Assembly (NCBI RefSeq): GCF_020707265.1
Contig: NZ_JAJFEQ010000003.1
Span: 434,001 to 498,000, forward strand
Direction of reading: 5' to 3'
DNA length: 64,000 bases
From: Massilia sp. IC2-477
GTDB lineage: Bacteria; Pseudomonadota; Gammaproteobacteria; Burkholderiales; Burkholderiaceae_D
The translations under genes were made by a program, and so were the position numbers. Positions 42,772-51,039 of this stretch are shown piece after piece. A model generated the notes under the pieces. It worked only from the letters and a program-made list of their open reading frames with translations, was not told the origin of the DNA and did no database searches. Each line of letters starts with the position of its first letter. Position 1 is the first letter of the stretch.

Positions 42772-43959
42772 TCAGTCGCGTGGCCGCGGCAGGCGCCATA
42801 GCTGGGTCGGCAGGGCCAGTGGCGCGTCCCGGTTGAAGAAGGCCGAGTCCTGGATACGCGACGTGGTCACATACAGGCTGCCGTCCGGTCCCTGGCTGAA
42901 GGTGTCGGGCCAGCGCAGGCGCGGGTCCTGCACCACGGTGCGCAGGCTGCCTCCCGGACCCTGGGCCAGGTTGCGCGCCTTGATCGCGTTGTCCTCGATG
43001 GAGCTGAGGAACAGGATCTCGCTGTCTCTGTCCGTGCGGCGGGCGATCCAGAGGCCGTCGGTGGGCCCGACCCTGCCGTAGGGCTGGACCTGGCCGGAGA
43101 CGTCCGCGCCGGCCAGGCCCCGTCCGGTGAGCGCCGCGGTCTGGATGCGATACAGGGTCGTGCCCGTGAGTGGCTTCCAGTACAGCCAGGCGCCGTCGGT
43201 CGAGAGGGCGATGCTGTCGGCGGCGAACAGCACCGGACGTCCGTCCGGATAGCGCAGCGGCCTGCCGTCGGTGCGCACGACCACGCCTTTTTCGGGCTGG
43301 GTCGATGGCTGGCCGTCCAGCACCCGGCGCGCGCGGCCGGAGGAAAGCTCCACCACGACCAGCGCGCCGCGTTGTCCCGCGTCGGTCAGGAATGCATGCC
43401 TGCCGTCCGTCGAGAAGCGGACGTCGTTCAGGTAGGAGCCGGGGATGGCGATATCCTGGCCGAAGCGGATCACCTGGGCCACCCGGTCGCTCGCCAAATC
43501 GATGCGCACCAGTTTCGGTCCGCCCGGAACGATGCCATCGACGGCGGGAGCGGCGGGATCGACGACCCAGACGCTGCCGCGTCCGTCTGCCACCACGCTC
43601 TGCACGCAGACCCAGTGGTCCGCTGGATCGAGCTCGTCGCGCCGTACGTTGCGCCATGCATTCCACTGCTCGTTGGGATAAGGACGCAGGCTTCCATCCT
43701 TCATGAGTTCGGCGACCGAGACGGGCGAGTCTTCCGTCCAGCGCGGAAAGTTGACGAAGATACGGCCCCGTTCGCTGACGGTCACGCCGGTGACCTGGTG
43801 TTCGAACTGGGCTGCCTGCTGCAACACGGCCTCGCCCCGGCGATGGTCCGCCTGCGCCACAGGCTGGGCCTGCAGCGCCGGCGTTTGCGCCGGCGCCGAT
43901 CCCGAGGACAAGCTGGCTCCTGCAAAGACGAGTGCGAGAAACATGGGTGTGATTCGCAT
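42772..43959 (-). CDS. Royal-jelly/yellow-related secreted beta-propeller protein
   Basis: 395 residues with a signal peptide (MRITPMFLALVFAGASLSSGSAPA) and the MRJP/yellow signature: GVTVSERGRIFVNFPRW, PYPNEQWNAW, VQSVVADGRGSVWVVDPA, SYLNDVRFSTDGRHAFLTDAG, DSIALSTDGAWLYWKPLTG and DTFSQGPDGSLYVTTSRI. Bacterial members are loosely annotated as SMP-30/gluconolactonase or dopachrome-tautomerase related; no reaction is proven. GGAAG lies before the ATG. It is divergent from the formaldehyde dehydrogenase-like gene. Confidence 0.82.
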   Translation of the reverse strand: MRITPMFLALVFAGASLSSGSAPAQTPALQAQPVAQADHRRGEAVLQQAAQFEHQVTGVTVSERGRIFVNFPRWTEDSPVSVAELMKDGSLRPYPNEQWNAWRNVRRDELDPADHWVCVQSVVADGRGSVWVVDPAAPAVDGIVPGGPKLVRIDLASDRVAQVIRFGQDIAIPGSYLNDVRFSTDGRHAFLTDAGQRGALVVVELSSGRARRVLDGQPSTQPEKGVVVRTDGRPLRYPDGRPVLFAADSIALSTDGAWLYWKPLTGTTLYRIQTAALTGRGLAGADVSGQVQPYGRVGPTDGLWIARRTDRDSEILFLSSIEDNAIKARNLAQGPGGSLRTVVQDPRLRWPDTFSQGPDGSLYVTTSRIQDSAFFNRDAPLALPTQLWRLPRPRD

Positions 43960-44347
43960 GGCTCTTCCTTTTCAAAAACGGCAGCAATCCACTGCGTGAA
44001 AGACCATTCTGGCACGCTTGATTCGATGTATGTGTAGGCGCACATCCCGATCGTGTTGGCTGCTCGCCGTCGCCTGGTACCGCGCCGCCGCTATGAGAAT
44101 GTGCGCTGAGCGATACCCCACACCCTATGCGGATGCGCAGGCCGATAAGGAAAAAAAATTGAATGCCGGCCTTGTGATCGGACGCCTTGCGGTCACTGTG
44201 AAATGGATGCTCCCGTGGCGGGTCGATGCCCGTGCGGTGGCGGACCCGCCCGCGGGGCCTTCCCGCGGCTTCATCAACAACTGCCACGCTGTGCCGTGTC
44301 TTGTGATGCAGGCCCGGCTCCATCCTGGTGGATACAAGGAGCAGATC
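43960..44347. other. Long intergenic region between divergent genes
   Basis: 388 bases with no supported gene. A short AT-rich patch (44150-44162) and several imperfect GC hairpins (around 44218-44262) are present. It must hold promoters for the royal-jelly-like and dehydrogenase genes. I see no recognisable operator. Confidence 0.5.
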
Positions 44348-45496
44348 ATGAAAGCTGTCGTCTATCGCGGTCCCAACCAGGTCGCCGTCGAGAACGTGCC
44401 CGATCCCAAGATCGAACGTCCGACTGATGCCATCGTCAAGATTACCAGCACCAACATCTGCGGCTCCGACCTCCACATGTACGAGGGCCGGACCGATTTC
44501 GAGCAGGGCCGCACCTTCGGCCACGAGAACCTCGGCGTGGTCATGGAAGTCGGTCCGGCGGTCGAGCGGCTCAAGCCTGGAGACTGGGTGTGCCTGCCCT
44601 TCAATATCAGCTGCGGCCACTGCAAGAACTGCGAACGCGGCCTGACCAACTACTGCCTGAAGGCGAACGAGCCGGGCGTGGCCGGCGCCGCCTTCGGCTT
44701 TGCCGACATGGGGCCATGGCAGGGCGGCCAGGCCGAATTCCTGAGGGTGCCCTGGGCCGACTTCATGTGCCTGAAGCTGCCGCCGGACGCGGAGCAGAAA
44801 CAGACCGACTACGTAATGTGCGCCGACATCTTCCCGACCGGCTGGCATGCGACCGAACTGGCCGGCATGAAGCCCGGCGACGCGGTGGTCATTTACGGCG
44901 CCGGTCCGGTCGGCCTGATGGCCGCGCACTCGGCGATGATCAAGGGCGCCTGCAGCGTGATGGTGGTCGACTGCCATGCCGACCGCCTCAAGCTGGCCGA
45001 GTCGATCGGCGCGATCCCGATCGATTATTCCAGGGAAGACCCGGTGCAGCGCGTCATGGACCTGACCCACGGGCTGGGTGCCGATGTCGGGTGCGAATGC
45101 GTCGGCTACCAGTGCCACGACCATCATCACCACCGGCAGGAGCGTCCGAACCTCACGATGAACAACCTGGTCAATTCCGTCAAGTTCACCGGCGGCATCG
45201 GGGTGGTCGGCGTGTTCGTTCCGCAGGACCCGGGCAGCCCGGACCAGCTCGCGAAAGAGGGCAAGATCGCTTTCGATTGGGGCATGCTCTGGTTCAAGGG
45301 GCAGCGCGTCGCCACCGGCCAGTGCCCCGTCAAGGCCTACAACCGGCAACTGCGCGACCTGATCCACGCGGGCCGCGCCAAGCCCTCGTTCATCGTTTCC
45401 CATGAGCTGAAACTGGACCAGGCGCCGGACGCCTACCAGCACTTCGACGCGCGCGACCATGGCTGGACGAAGGTGGTCCTGCACCCGGGATCCTAG
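44348..45496 (+). CDS. Glutathione-independent formaldehyde dehydrogenase-like zinc enzyme
   Basis: 382 residues: catalytic zinc segment NICGSDLHMYEGRTDFEQGRTFGHENLGVVMEVG, structural-zinc cysteines CGHCKNCERGLTNYC, cofactor loop VVIYGAGPVGLMAAHSA, and the FDH-specific insert GYQCHDHHHHRQERPNLTMNNLVN. Enzymes of this type (Pseudomonas FdhA) oxidise formaldehyde with NAD, without glutathione, and hold the cofactor tightly. AAGGAG precedes the ATG. It starts a plus-strand run of dehydrogenase, second dehydrogenase and a hypothetical protein. Confidence 0.9.
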   Translation: MKAVVYRGPNQVAVENVPDPKIERPTDAIVKITSTNICGSDLHMYEGRTDFEQGRTFGHENLGVVMEVGPAVERLKPGDWVCLPFNISCGHCKNCERGLTNYCLKANEPGVAGAAFGFADMGPWQGGQAEFLRVPWADFMCLKLPPDAEQKQTDYVMCADIFPTGWHATELAGMKPGDAVVIYGAGPVGLMAAHSAMIKGACSVMVVDCHADRLKLAESIGAIPIDYSREDPVQRVMDLTHGLGADVGCECVGYQCHDHHHHRQERPNLTMNNLVNSVKFTGGIGVVGVFVPQDPGSPDQLAKEGKIAFDWGMLWFKGQRVATGQCPVKAYNRQLRDLIHAGRAKPSFIVSHELKLDQAPDAYQHFDARDHGWTKVVLHPGS

Positions 45497-45628
45497 GCGG
45501 CATGGCGCTCGTTTGCGAGAAACGCCCGCGCATGAATGATGAACGTGACGCCATCGACGGTGTCCAACTTTCCCGCCCGATGGCGGCGGCTGCGGGAGCA
45601 CGACGACAATCTTGACGGGAGGTTTTTT

Positions 45629-46813
45629 ATGCTTGCAACTAACTATCGTGGACCATACCGGATTCGGGCTTCGCAAAAGCCGGATCCCGTGATCGAGCAC
45701 CCTGGCGACGCCATCGTCCGGGTGACACGCGCCTGCATCTGCGGCTCGGACCTGCACCTGTACCACGGCCTGGTGCCCGATACCCGCATCGGGCACACCT
45801 TCGGCCATGAGTTCGTCGGCATCGTCGAGGAAGTCGGCTCGGCGGTCGAGACGCTCAAGCCGGGCGACCGCGTGCTGGTGCCGTTCAACCTGTTCTGCGG
45901 CAGCTGCTTCTTCTGTCAGAAGGAGTTGTACAGCAACTGCCACAACACGAATCCCGAAGCGACCGCGGTGGGCGGCATCTACGGTTACTCGCACACCACC
46001 GGTGGCTACGACGGCGGCCAGGCCGAGTACGTCCGCGTACCGATGGCCGACGTGGGACCGTACAAGATCCCCGAAGACATTGTGGATGACGACGCGGTGC
46101 TGCTGACGGACGCGCTGCCGACCGGCTACCAGGCCGCCGAGATGGGCGACATCCAGCAAGGCGACACCGTGGTCGTGTTCGGTGCCGGGCCGGTCGGCAT
46201 TTTCGCCGCCAGGTCCGCCTGGCTGTTCGGGGCCGGCCGTGTCATCGTGGTCGACCATGTCGACTACCGGCTCGACTTCGTGCGGCGCTACGCGCCCTGC
46301 GAGATCATCAACTTCCGCGAAGTGAGCGACGTCGCCCTGCACATCAAGAAGATGACGGACTGGCTGGGTGCGGACGTGTGCATCGATGCCGTCGGCTGCG
46401 AAGCCTCGGGCAGCCTGACCCAGACCCTGACCGGGCGCTGGACCATGCTGCAGGCGGGGGCGGCCACCGCGCTGTTCTGGGCCATCAATTCGGTGCGCAA
46501 GGGCGGCAACGTGTCGATCGTCGGCGTGTACGGACCGACCTTCAACGCGGTCCCGATCGGCAACGCGCTGAACAAGGGTCTCACCTTGCGCATGAACCAG
46601 GCCGCCGTCAAGCGCCACGTCCCGCACCTGATCGAGCACATCCGCCAGGGGCACCTGAACCCGAAGGAAATCATCACCCACCGGGTGCCGCTGGAGGAGG
46701 TTTCGGATGCCTACCACATCTTCTCCAGCAAGTACGACAACTGCATCAAAACCGTGCTGATTCCACCGCGCGCAGGCTCGGCGCGCACGACGGCGCGCAG
46801 CGTCATCCATTGA
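45629..46813 (+). CDS. Zinc-dependent alcohol dehydrogenase
   Basis: 394 residues of the same MDR branch as the gene at 40720: CICGSDLHLYHGLVPDTRIGHTFGHEFVGIVEEVG, structural cysteines CGSCFFCQKELYSNC, cofactor loop VVVFGAGPVGIFAARSA, and KGGNVSIVGVYGP. An upstream in-frame ATG exists, but GGGAGG seven bases before 45629 settles the start. It follows the formaldehyde dehydrogenase-like gene by 132 bases and precedes the hypothetical gene by ten, so it is probably part of one transcript. Substrate unknown. Confidence 0.87.
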   Translation: MLATNYRGPYRIRASQKPDPVIEHPGDAIVRVTRACICGSDLHLYHGLVPDTRIGHTFGHEFVGIVEEVGSAVETLKPGDRVLVPFNLFCGSCFFCQKELYSNCHNTNPEATAVGGIYGYSHTTGGYDGGQAEYVRVPMADVGPYKIPEDIVDDDAVLLTDALPTGYQAAEMGDIQQGDTVVVFGAGPVGIFAARSAWLFGAGRVIVVDHVDYRLDFVRRYAPCEIINFREVSDVALHIKKMTDWLGADVCIDAVGCEASGSLTQTLTGRWTMLQAGAATALFWAINSVRKGGNVSIVGVYGPTFNAVPIGNALNKGLTLRMNQAAVKRHVPHLIEHIRQGHLNPKEIITHRVPLEEVSDAYHIFSSKYDNCIKTVLIPPRAGSARTTARSVIH

Positions 46814-46823
46814 AGGAGAGGCC

Positions 46824-47414
46824 ATGGACACCGAAATCGCCAAGCGCGATCTTGCCGAGCAACGGCGCGACCCACATCACCACGGCCACGTCGGCTACGA
46901 GCGCCAGATGGACTACGACCTGAACCGGCATAGCCCGCCGGTCGAGCAGTTGCAGCGCATCCCCGGCTGGGGTTCGGATCTCGACAAGAAGAACCGGCCG
47001 GCCGTGCCGATGGAACGCACACCGCCACGCTTCATCCACGTGCCGCAGGGGCAGCCGGTCCAGCAGGCGCAGACCGTCGAAGTGTTCTGCTCGCCGGAGC
47101 GTCCCGGCATCACGCCGATCTTCGGCACGGCGGAACCGCCCAAGTGGCTCTCCGGTGCGATCCGGCGCCTCGCCTACAAGCTGCCGGAGAACGACCTGCG
47201 CCACTGGCTGATGCTGATCGCCGCCGACCGCGTCAACATGGTCGAGGGCATCGTCGAAGACCTGGCGCATGGCCATGTGCCGAATGTGCTCGGGGAGATG
47301 GGCATCCGCTCCGAGCTGCGCCATAACCCGGCCGGCCTAGTGCGCAAGGCGCTCATCGCCACCGTGGTGGTGGGCGGACTCATGGCCTTGCGCAGGCGCC
47401 GCAGGCCTTACTGA
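46824..47414 (+). CDS. Hypothetical protein of the dehydrogenase cluster
   Basis: 196 residues. The first 100 are hydrophilic and His/Pro/Gln rich (DPHHHGHVGYERQMDYDLNRHSPPVEQLQRIPGWGSDLD), then a helical stretch LSGAIRRLAYKLPENDLRHWLMLIAADRVNMVEGIVEDL and a C-terminal hydrophobic segment ALIATVVVGGLMALRRRRRPY resembling a tail anchor. No family recognised. GAAGGAGAG lies before the ATG, ten bases after the dehydrogenase stop, indicating the same operon. The reading frame has the codon bias of its neighbours, so it is real. Confidence 0.75.
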   Translation: MDTEIAKRDLAEQRRDPHHHGHVGYERQMDYDLNRHSPPVEQLQRIPGWGSDLDKKNRPAVPMERTPPRFIHVPQGQPVQQAQTVEVFCSPERPGITPIFGTAEPPKWLSGAIRRLAYKLPENDLRHWLMLIAADRVNMVEGIVEDLAHGHVPNVLGEMGIRSELRHNPAGLVRKALIATVVVGGLMALRRRRRPY

Positions 47415-47528
47415 TCCCCCAGGGCCCGGGCTCATCCGGGCGCCGGGGCGTCGTGGACGGCACCTACGGGTGCCGGCGCACGCGCTTGCGATCCACATTC
47501 ACGTTTGTCTTGCACCCGGAGGTAAGCA

Positions 47529-48677
47529 ATGAGCCCGGATAGTATCCAAGCCACACACGGCGCGATGGCCGGCGCCGCCCATGACCAGGAAGTGCCGGAA
47601 GTCGATCTTCTCAGTCCGCTCGCCCTGCGCAGTCTCACTTTGCGCAACCGCATCGCCATGGCGCCGATGTGCCAGTATTCGGCCGAGGAAGGCATGGCCA
47701 ACGACTGGCATCTGGTGCACCTGGGCAGCCGTGCGGTGGGCGGCGCCGGACTGGTGATCGTCGAGGCCACCAGCGTTACCTGGGACGGCCGCATTACCCC
47801 GGGCGACCTGGGTATCTGGAGCGACGAGCACATCGAACCCCTGGCGCGCATCGCCCGCTTCGTGCGCAGCCAGGGCGCGATCGCCGGCATCCAGCTGGCA
47901 CACGCGGGACGCAAGGCCAGCACGGCCGCGCCCTGGACCGGCGGCGCCACGCTCGAGACGGCGGGCGAGGGTGGGTGGCCGGTGGTGGCGCCGAGTCCGA
48001 TTCCCTTCAACCCCGGCGACCCGATCCCGACCGCGCTCGATGAAACGGGCATCGACGCCGTTATTGACGCCTTCGAGGCCGGCGCCAGGCGCGCCCTCAC
48101 GGCCGGATTCCAGGTGCTGGAAATCCATGCCGCGCACGGCTACCTGCTGCACCAGTTCCTGTCGCCGCACAGCAACCAGCGCAATGACGGATACGGCGGC
48201 AGCCTGGAAAACCGGATGCGCCTGGTGTTGCGCGTGACCGAACGCCTGCGCGCCGTCGTCCCCGCCGAGCTGCCGCTTTTCGTGCGCATATCCGCTACCG
48301 ACTGGGCCGCCGGCGGCTGGGACATCGAGCAGTCGGTCGAACTGTCGCGGCGCCTCAAGGAGCTGGGCGTCGATCTCATCGACGTGTCCACCGGCGGCAA
48401 CCTGCCGACCGCGCGCATTCCGGTGGCCAAGCGCTACCAGGTGCCGTGCAGCCGCCGCATCCGCGACGACGCCGGGATCCTGACCGGTGCGGTCGGCCTG
48501 ATCACCGACCCGAAGGAGGCCGACGAAATCGTCACCGGCGGCGACGCCGACCTCGTGCTGCTCGGACGCGAACTCCTGCGCGAGCCCTACTGGGCGCTGA
48601 AGGCGCAGCATGCGTTCGAAGAAGAACCAAGCTGGCCGGTGCAGTATGGCTATGCGGTGAAGCGGCGCGCGAAGTAG
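47529..48677 (+). CDS. Old yellow enzyme family NADH:flavin oxidoreductase (YqjM/XenA-like)
   Basis: 382 residues, FMN TIM barrel: RNRIAMAPMCQYSAEEGMANDWHLVHLGSRAVGGAGLVIVEAT, with the active-site-region Cys of the YqjM class (MCQYS), substrate His pair in EIHAAHGYLLHQFLSP and NRMRLVL, and FMN-phosphate loop LGRELLREPYW. Such enzymes reduce activated C=C bonds in enones and xenobiotics. GGAGGTAA gives a near-ideal ribosome site. It closes the alcohol/aldehyde cluster, consistent with detoxifying unsaturated carbonyls. Confidence 0.9.
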   Translation: MSPDSIQATHGAMAGAAHDQEVPEVDLLSPLALRSLTLRNRIAMAPMCQYSAEEGMANDWHLVHLGSRAVGGAGLVIVEATSVTWDGRITPGDLGIWSDEHIEPLARIARFVRSQGAIAGIQLAHAGRKASTAAPWTGGATLETAGEGGWPVVAPSPIPFNPGDPIPTALDETGIDAVIDAFEAGARRALTAGFQVLEIHAAHGYLLHQFLSPHSNQRNDGYGGSLENRMRLVLRVTERLRAVVPAELPLFVRISATDWAAGGWDIEQSVELSRRLKELGVDLIDVSTGGNLPTARIPVAKRYQVPCSRRIRDDAGILTGAVGLITDPKEADEIVTGGDADLVLLGRELLREPYWALKAQHAFEEEPSWPVQYGYAVKRRAK

Positions 48678-48704
48678 CGCGCCAGGCCGGCTCCGTACCT
48701 GGCT

Positions 48705-49697
48705 TCATTCATCGGGATCCGGTTTGACGCGCGCGAACTGGTAGTCGGCGGCGGAGCGCTCGAGCGCCAGGCCGAGCGTGTCCTTGAGCTGGTCCGGCGT
48801 CGCGCCCTCGGCGAGCTTGCGCTGGGCGAAGGTGTTGCGCAAGGTGCGCCCGCCTGCCCGCGACAGGTCGATGCCGGCGCGCTCGAAGGTGGCCCGGACC
48901 TGCATGTACACGGTCTTCTTGATCATCTTGCGACCCTCGGTATTGGCGGGGAAGACGAAGTCGCCCGGAATACCCATCGCCGCGCGCTCCCGCAGCCAGG
49001 CCTGCAGCTCGACGGCGCCTTCGCGGGGCAGCGTCGTGACGTGTTCGTGACTCGTCTGGTGCTTCTCGCTTGGCGTGATGGTGATGTCGATGCCGCCCTC
49101 GATATCGGTCTGCTGCCCAACCTCTGCGAGCAGCAGGCCGATCGCCTCGGCCACTCGCAGCCCGGCCAGTGCAATCACCACCTGCATGGCCCGGTCGCGC
49201 CGGCGCTTCCAGCCGTCGAAGGGCGTCAGCTGGCGCACGCGTGCCGGCGCCGAGGGAAGGGCGTCGAAGAAGCGGCGCAGTTGGTCCTCCGACAAGGCCC
49301 GGGTCGGATCATCGCGCAGGAACTCGGCCTGGCCGGTGGCCAGGATGGCCTCGCGCGCCGGGTTCGGATCGAGCTCCAGATGCTGGTAGCAGCGATCGAG
49401 CAGGCGCAGGTAACGGTAAGCGATCTTGCTGTTGATGACGCGCCCATGCTCGTCGGCGCGGTCGATAAAGCGCTTGAGATCGGCCCGGTCGACCTCGGAA
49501 AACGCCTTGCCTTGTTCTGCCAGCCAGTTGCAGAAGTTCCGGAACATATAGGTATAAATCTCGACGGACTGTTTCGAGATGGTCTTGAACTGGCCGTCGG
49601 CGGGCAGGCGCTTGGCCGTTTCGGCGAAATCGAGGCTGACGATAAAGGCGTCGAATGCCTTGGTGGGATTCTTGTCCCAGGATGATCGCTTGGCCAT
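48705..49697 (-). CDS. Tyrosine recombinase/integrase with non-canonical catalytic residues
   Basis: 330 residues: a SAM-like core-binding domain (about 10-125, TISKQSVEIYTYMFRNFCNWLAEQGKAF) and a catalytic domain with R181 (AGLRVAEA), a likely Lys near 212, and Y319 (SAADYQFARV). The usual HxxR is RTLR (R284-R287), and the second His/Trp position of LGH is Leu310, so two of the general-acid/base residues are replaced. It is not XerC or XerD by sequence. It lies 1.2 kb from a chromosomal dif site. No attachment repeats or cargo genes are evident, suggesting a domesticated recombinase. No operon partner. Confidence 0.85.
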   Translation of the reverse strand: MAKRSSWDKNPTKAFDAFIVSLDFAETAKRLPADGQFKTISKQSVEIYTYMFRNFCNWLAEQGKAFSEVDRADLKRFIDRADEHGRVINSKIAYRYLRLLDRCYQHLELDPNPAREAILATGQAEFLRDDPTRALSEDQLRRFFDALPSAPARVRQLTPFDGWKRRRDRAMQVVIALAGLRVAEAIGLLLAEVGQQTDIEGGIDITITPSEKHQTSHEHVTTLPREGAVELQAWLRERAAMGIPGDFVFPANTEGRKMIKKTVYMQVRATFERAGIDLSRAGGRTLRNTFAQRKLAEGATPDQLKDTLGLALERSAADYQFARVKPDPDE

Positions 49698-49778
49698 GGC
49701 GGAAATATCGGTATGGGATGCGCTACTATATCACCAAAAAATGTAACTAACCCACGAGATTCGACGGAACCCCAAAAA

Positions 49779-49800
49779 CCCCGGCCACCAAGGACCGGGG
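49779..49800 (-). terminator. Intrinsic terminator on the minus strand
   Basis: CCCCGG pairs with CCGGGG across ten bases. Read on the minus strand it is followed by TTTTT. It lies between the decayed segment and the integrase start. Confidence 0.6.
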
Positions 49801-49885
49801 CCGGGACGACCTGCACCGGCCCACTGCGGCCGACAAAACAATGATCGGCAACGGGCGCGCAGGCGGCGCGGCGGCTGTGAAGGCA

Positions 49886-49893
49886 GGGTAGGG
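49886..49893 (+). other. KOPS-like octamer GGGTAGGG, nearest on the left of dif
   Basis: Matches the E. coli FtsK-orienting consensus GGGNAGGG and points toward the dif site at 50869. Other copies with the same polarity lie at 1269, 5103, 11933 and 25693. Confidence 0.45.
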
Positions 49894-50428
49894 CAATGCC
49901 GATCGTTCGCCTGGGCACCGATGACTCCGATGAGCCAATTTCTGAGGACCTCCAGTCCCCGCTTGCCGCCGTTCGACTTGTTTGTACACTTGCCGGAAGA
50001 TCGAAATCGCCGAGAGATGTGTCATGACGGAGAAGCGTCGGACCGATCTCACGCTTGCCCATGTCGGCAAGCGCGATCACACACTCCCATAGCTGAGGCA
50101 GATGCCGGTTGACCGACGGAAGCTCGACGACAGCTTGGCTAGTAACATCCCGCGCCGTTGAGTTGTCCCGGAACAGAAGAATTCAGGAATGCGGCTTCCC
50201 ATCGGCGTGCAGAAAACGGCCAGGATCCCGCGCTTGGATCTTGTGGCAAGCGCTCGCGCCGGCGGCCGCTCCGTGCGCTACCCATCAGTCGTCCCTCGGC
50301 GGCCTGCGCGGGGTTGCGCCTTCACATGTACCGCAATTTGTCCTACTTATGTAACGGGAAATAGGTTCCATGCATCACCGACTATGATGGCGGCCACGAT
50401 CAACTGCAAATGAAGGAAGAAGACAATC

Positions 50429-50857
50429 ATGACCATGCGATGGCCTTTATACCTCGTGCTGAGCCTTGCCGCATTCGTGTGCGACAGGGACGCTGCGGCC
50501 AGCGTCGATACGTCGCCGAAGCCGGGTGGCATCTACAAGCTCAAGCCCGGTGTATTCGTTGCGGAAAGCGTGCGCTGCGAAGCCCCGGCCAATCCGGACA
50601 TCCGGGAATATGACGGACGAAACATCAGCTCCTTGCGCGACCGCGGGTGCCGGACGCGTGTCTTCGCGCGCAAGGGAAGCCGGTATACGGTCGACCAATC
50701 GTGCATCGATGCGCGCGGCGGAACTGCCGCCCGACATACGGTGCGCCAGCAGATCGTGGTGCGCGATGCGCTCAGCTTCACGCAGACGATCAGGGGGCGC
50801 AGCGTGGATTATCGGTATTGTCCGGTGTACCAATTGCCGCGCGGCCTGCAACACTGA
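50429..50857 (+). CDS. Small secreted hypothetical protein
   Basis: 142 residues: signal peptide MTMRWPLYLVLSLAAFVCDRDAAA with probable cleavage before SVDT, then a mature part with four cysteines (VRCEAP, RGCRTR, QSCIDA, YRYCPV) that could form two disulphides. GAAGGAAG lies ten bases before the ATG; an ATG six bases later is an alternative. No family recognised. It stands alone, twelve bases before the dif site, and is probably a genuine periplasmic protein of unknown role. Confidence 0.65.
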   Translation: MTMRWPLYLVLSLAAFVCDRDAAASVDTSPKPGGIYKLKPGVFVAESVRCEAPANPDIREYDGRNISSLRDRGCRTRVFARKGSRYTVDQSCIDARGGTAARHTVRQQIVVRDALSFTQTIRGRSVDYRYCPVYQLPRGLQH

Positions 50858-50868
50858 GCCGATGCTAA

Positions 50869-50896
50869 TCTGCGCATAATCTATATTATGTTAAAT
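50869..50896. other. dif: Chromosomal dif site (XerCD recombination site)
   Basis: 28 bases made of a left XerC arm TCTGCGCATAA, centre TCTATA and right XerD arm TTATGTTAAAT. Compared with E. coli dif as I know it (arms GGTGCGCATAA and TTATGTTAAAT, centre TGTATA), the XerD arm is identical, the centre differs at one base and the XerC arm at its two outermost bases. It lies in an intergenic gap. This is where XerC/XerD with FtsK resolve chromosome dimers, so it marks the replication terminus. KOPS-like octamers reverse polarity here. Confidence 0.92.
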
Positions 50897-51039
50897 CCGC
50901 TGTTGAGCCGTGATGGGCCGCAGCGGGGTTACACCAAGTTGGTCCACTCTCCCGTCCAGGCAGGCAGCTCAGCAGACTTCAATCGATTCGCCAGACCAGG
51001 CGCACGGGCGGACGGATTTTCCGGCACGCCCCGCCCGGC

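Larger units (their letters stand above)
49698..50428. other. Decayed 0.7-kb segment without a supportable gene
   Basis: Only short, low-quality frames occur here. One minus-strand stretch (about 49880-50080, LADMGKREIGPTLLRHDTSLGDFDLPASVQ) reads more like protein than its surroundings and ends upstream of an intrinsic terminator at 49779, suggesting the remnant of a minus-strand gene. I could not assign a family. Confidence 0.4.

Noticed and set aside
44010-44016. TGGCACG resembling a sigma-54 -24 element
   Set aside because: The required GC at the -12 position is absent (TC at that spacing).
42722-46843. Very long open frame (about 1370 codons) on the minus strand across several genes
   Set aside because: It lies opposite well-supported dehydrogenase genes and is open only because of their high-GC third positions; its translation is Arg/His/Asp-rich with no domain.
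47424-47441. GCCCGG/CCGGGC hairpin after the 196-residue hypothetical gene as a terminator
   Set aside because: Only six base pairs in very GC-rich sequence and no T run on either side.
48705-49697. Integrase as the chromosomal XerC or XerD because it is near dif
   Set aside because: XerC/D carry intact HxLRH and LGH boxes and are usually encoded elsewhere; this protein has neither histidine.
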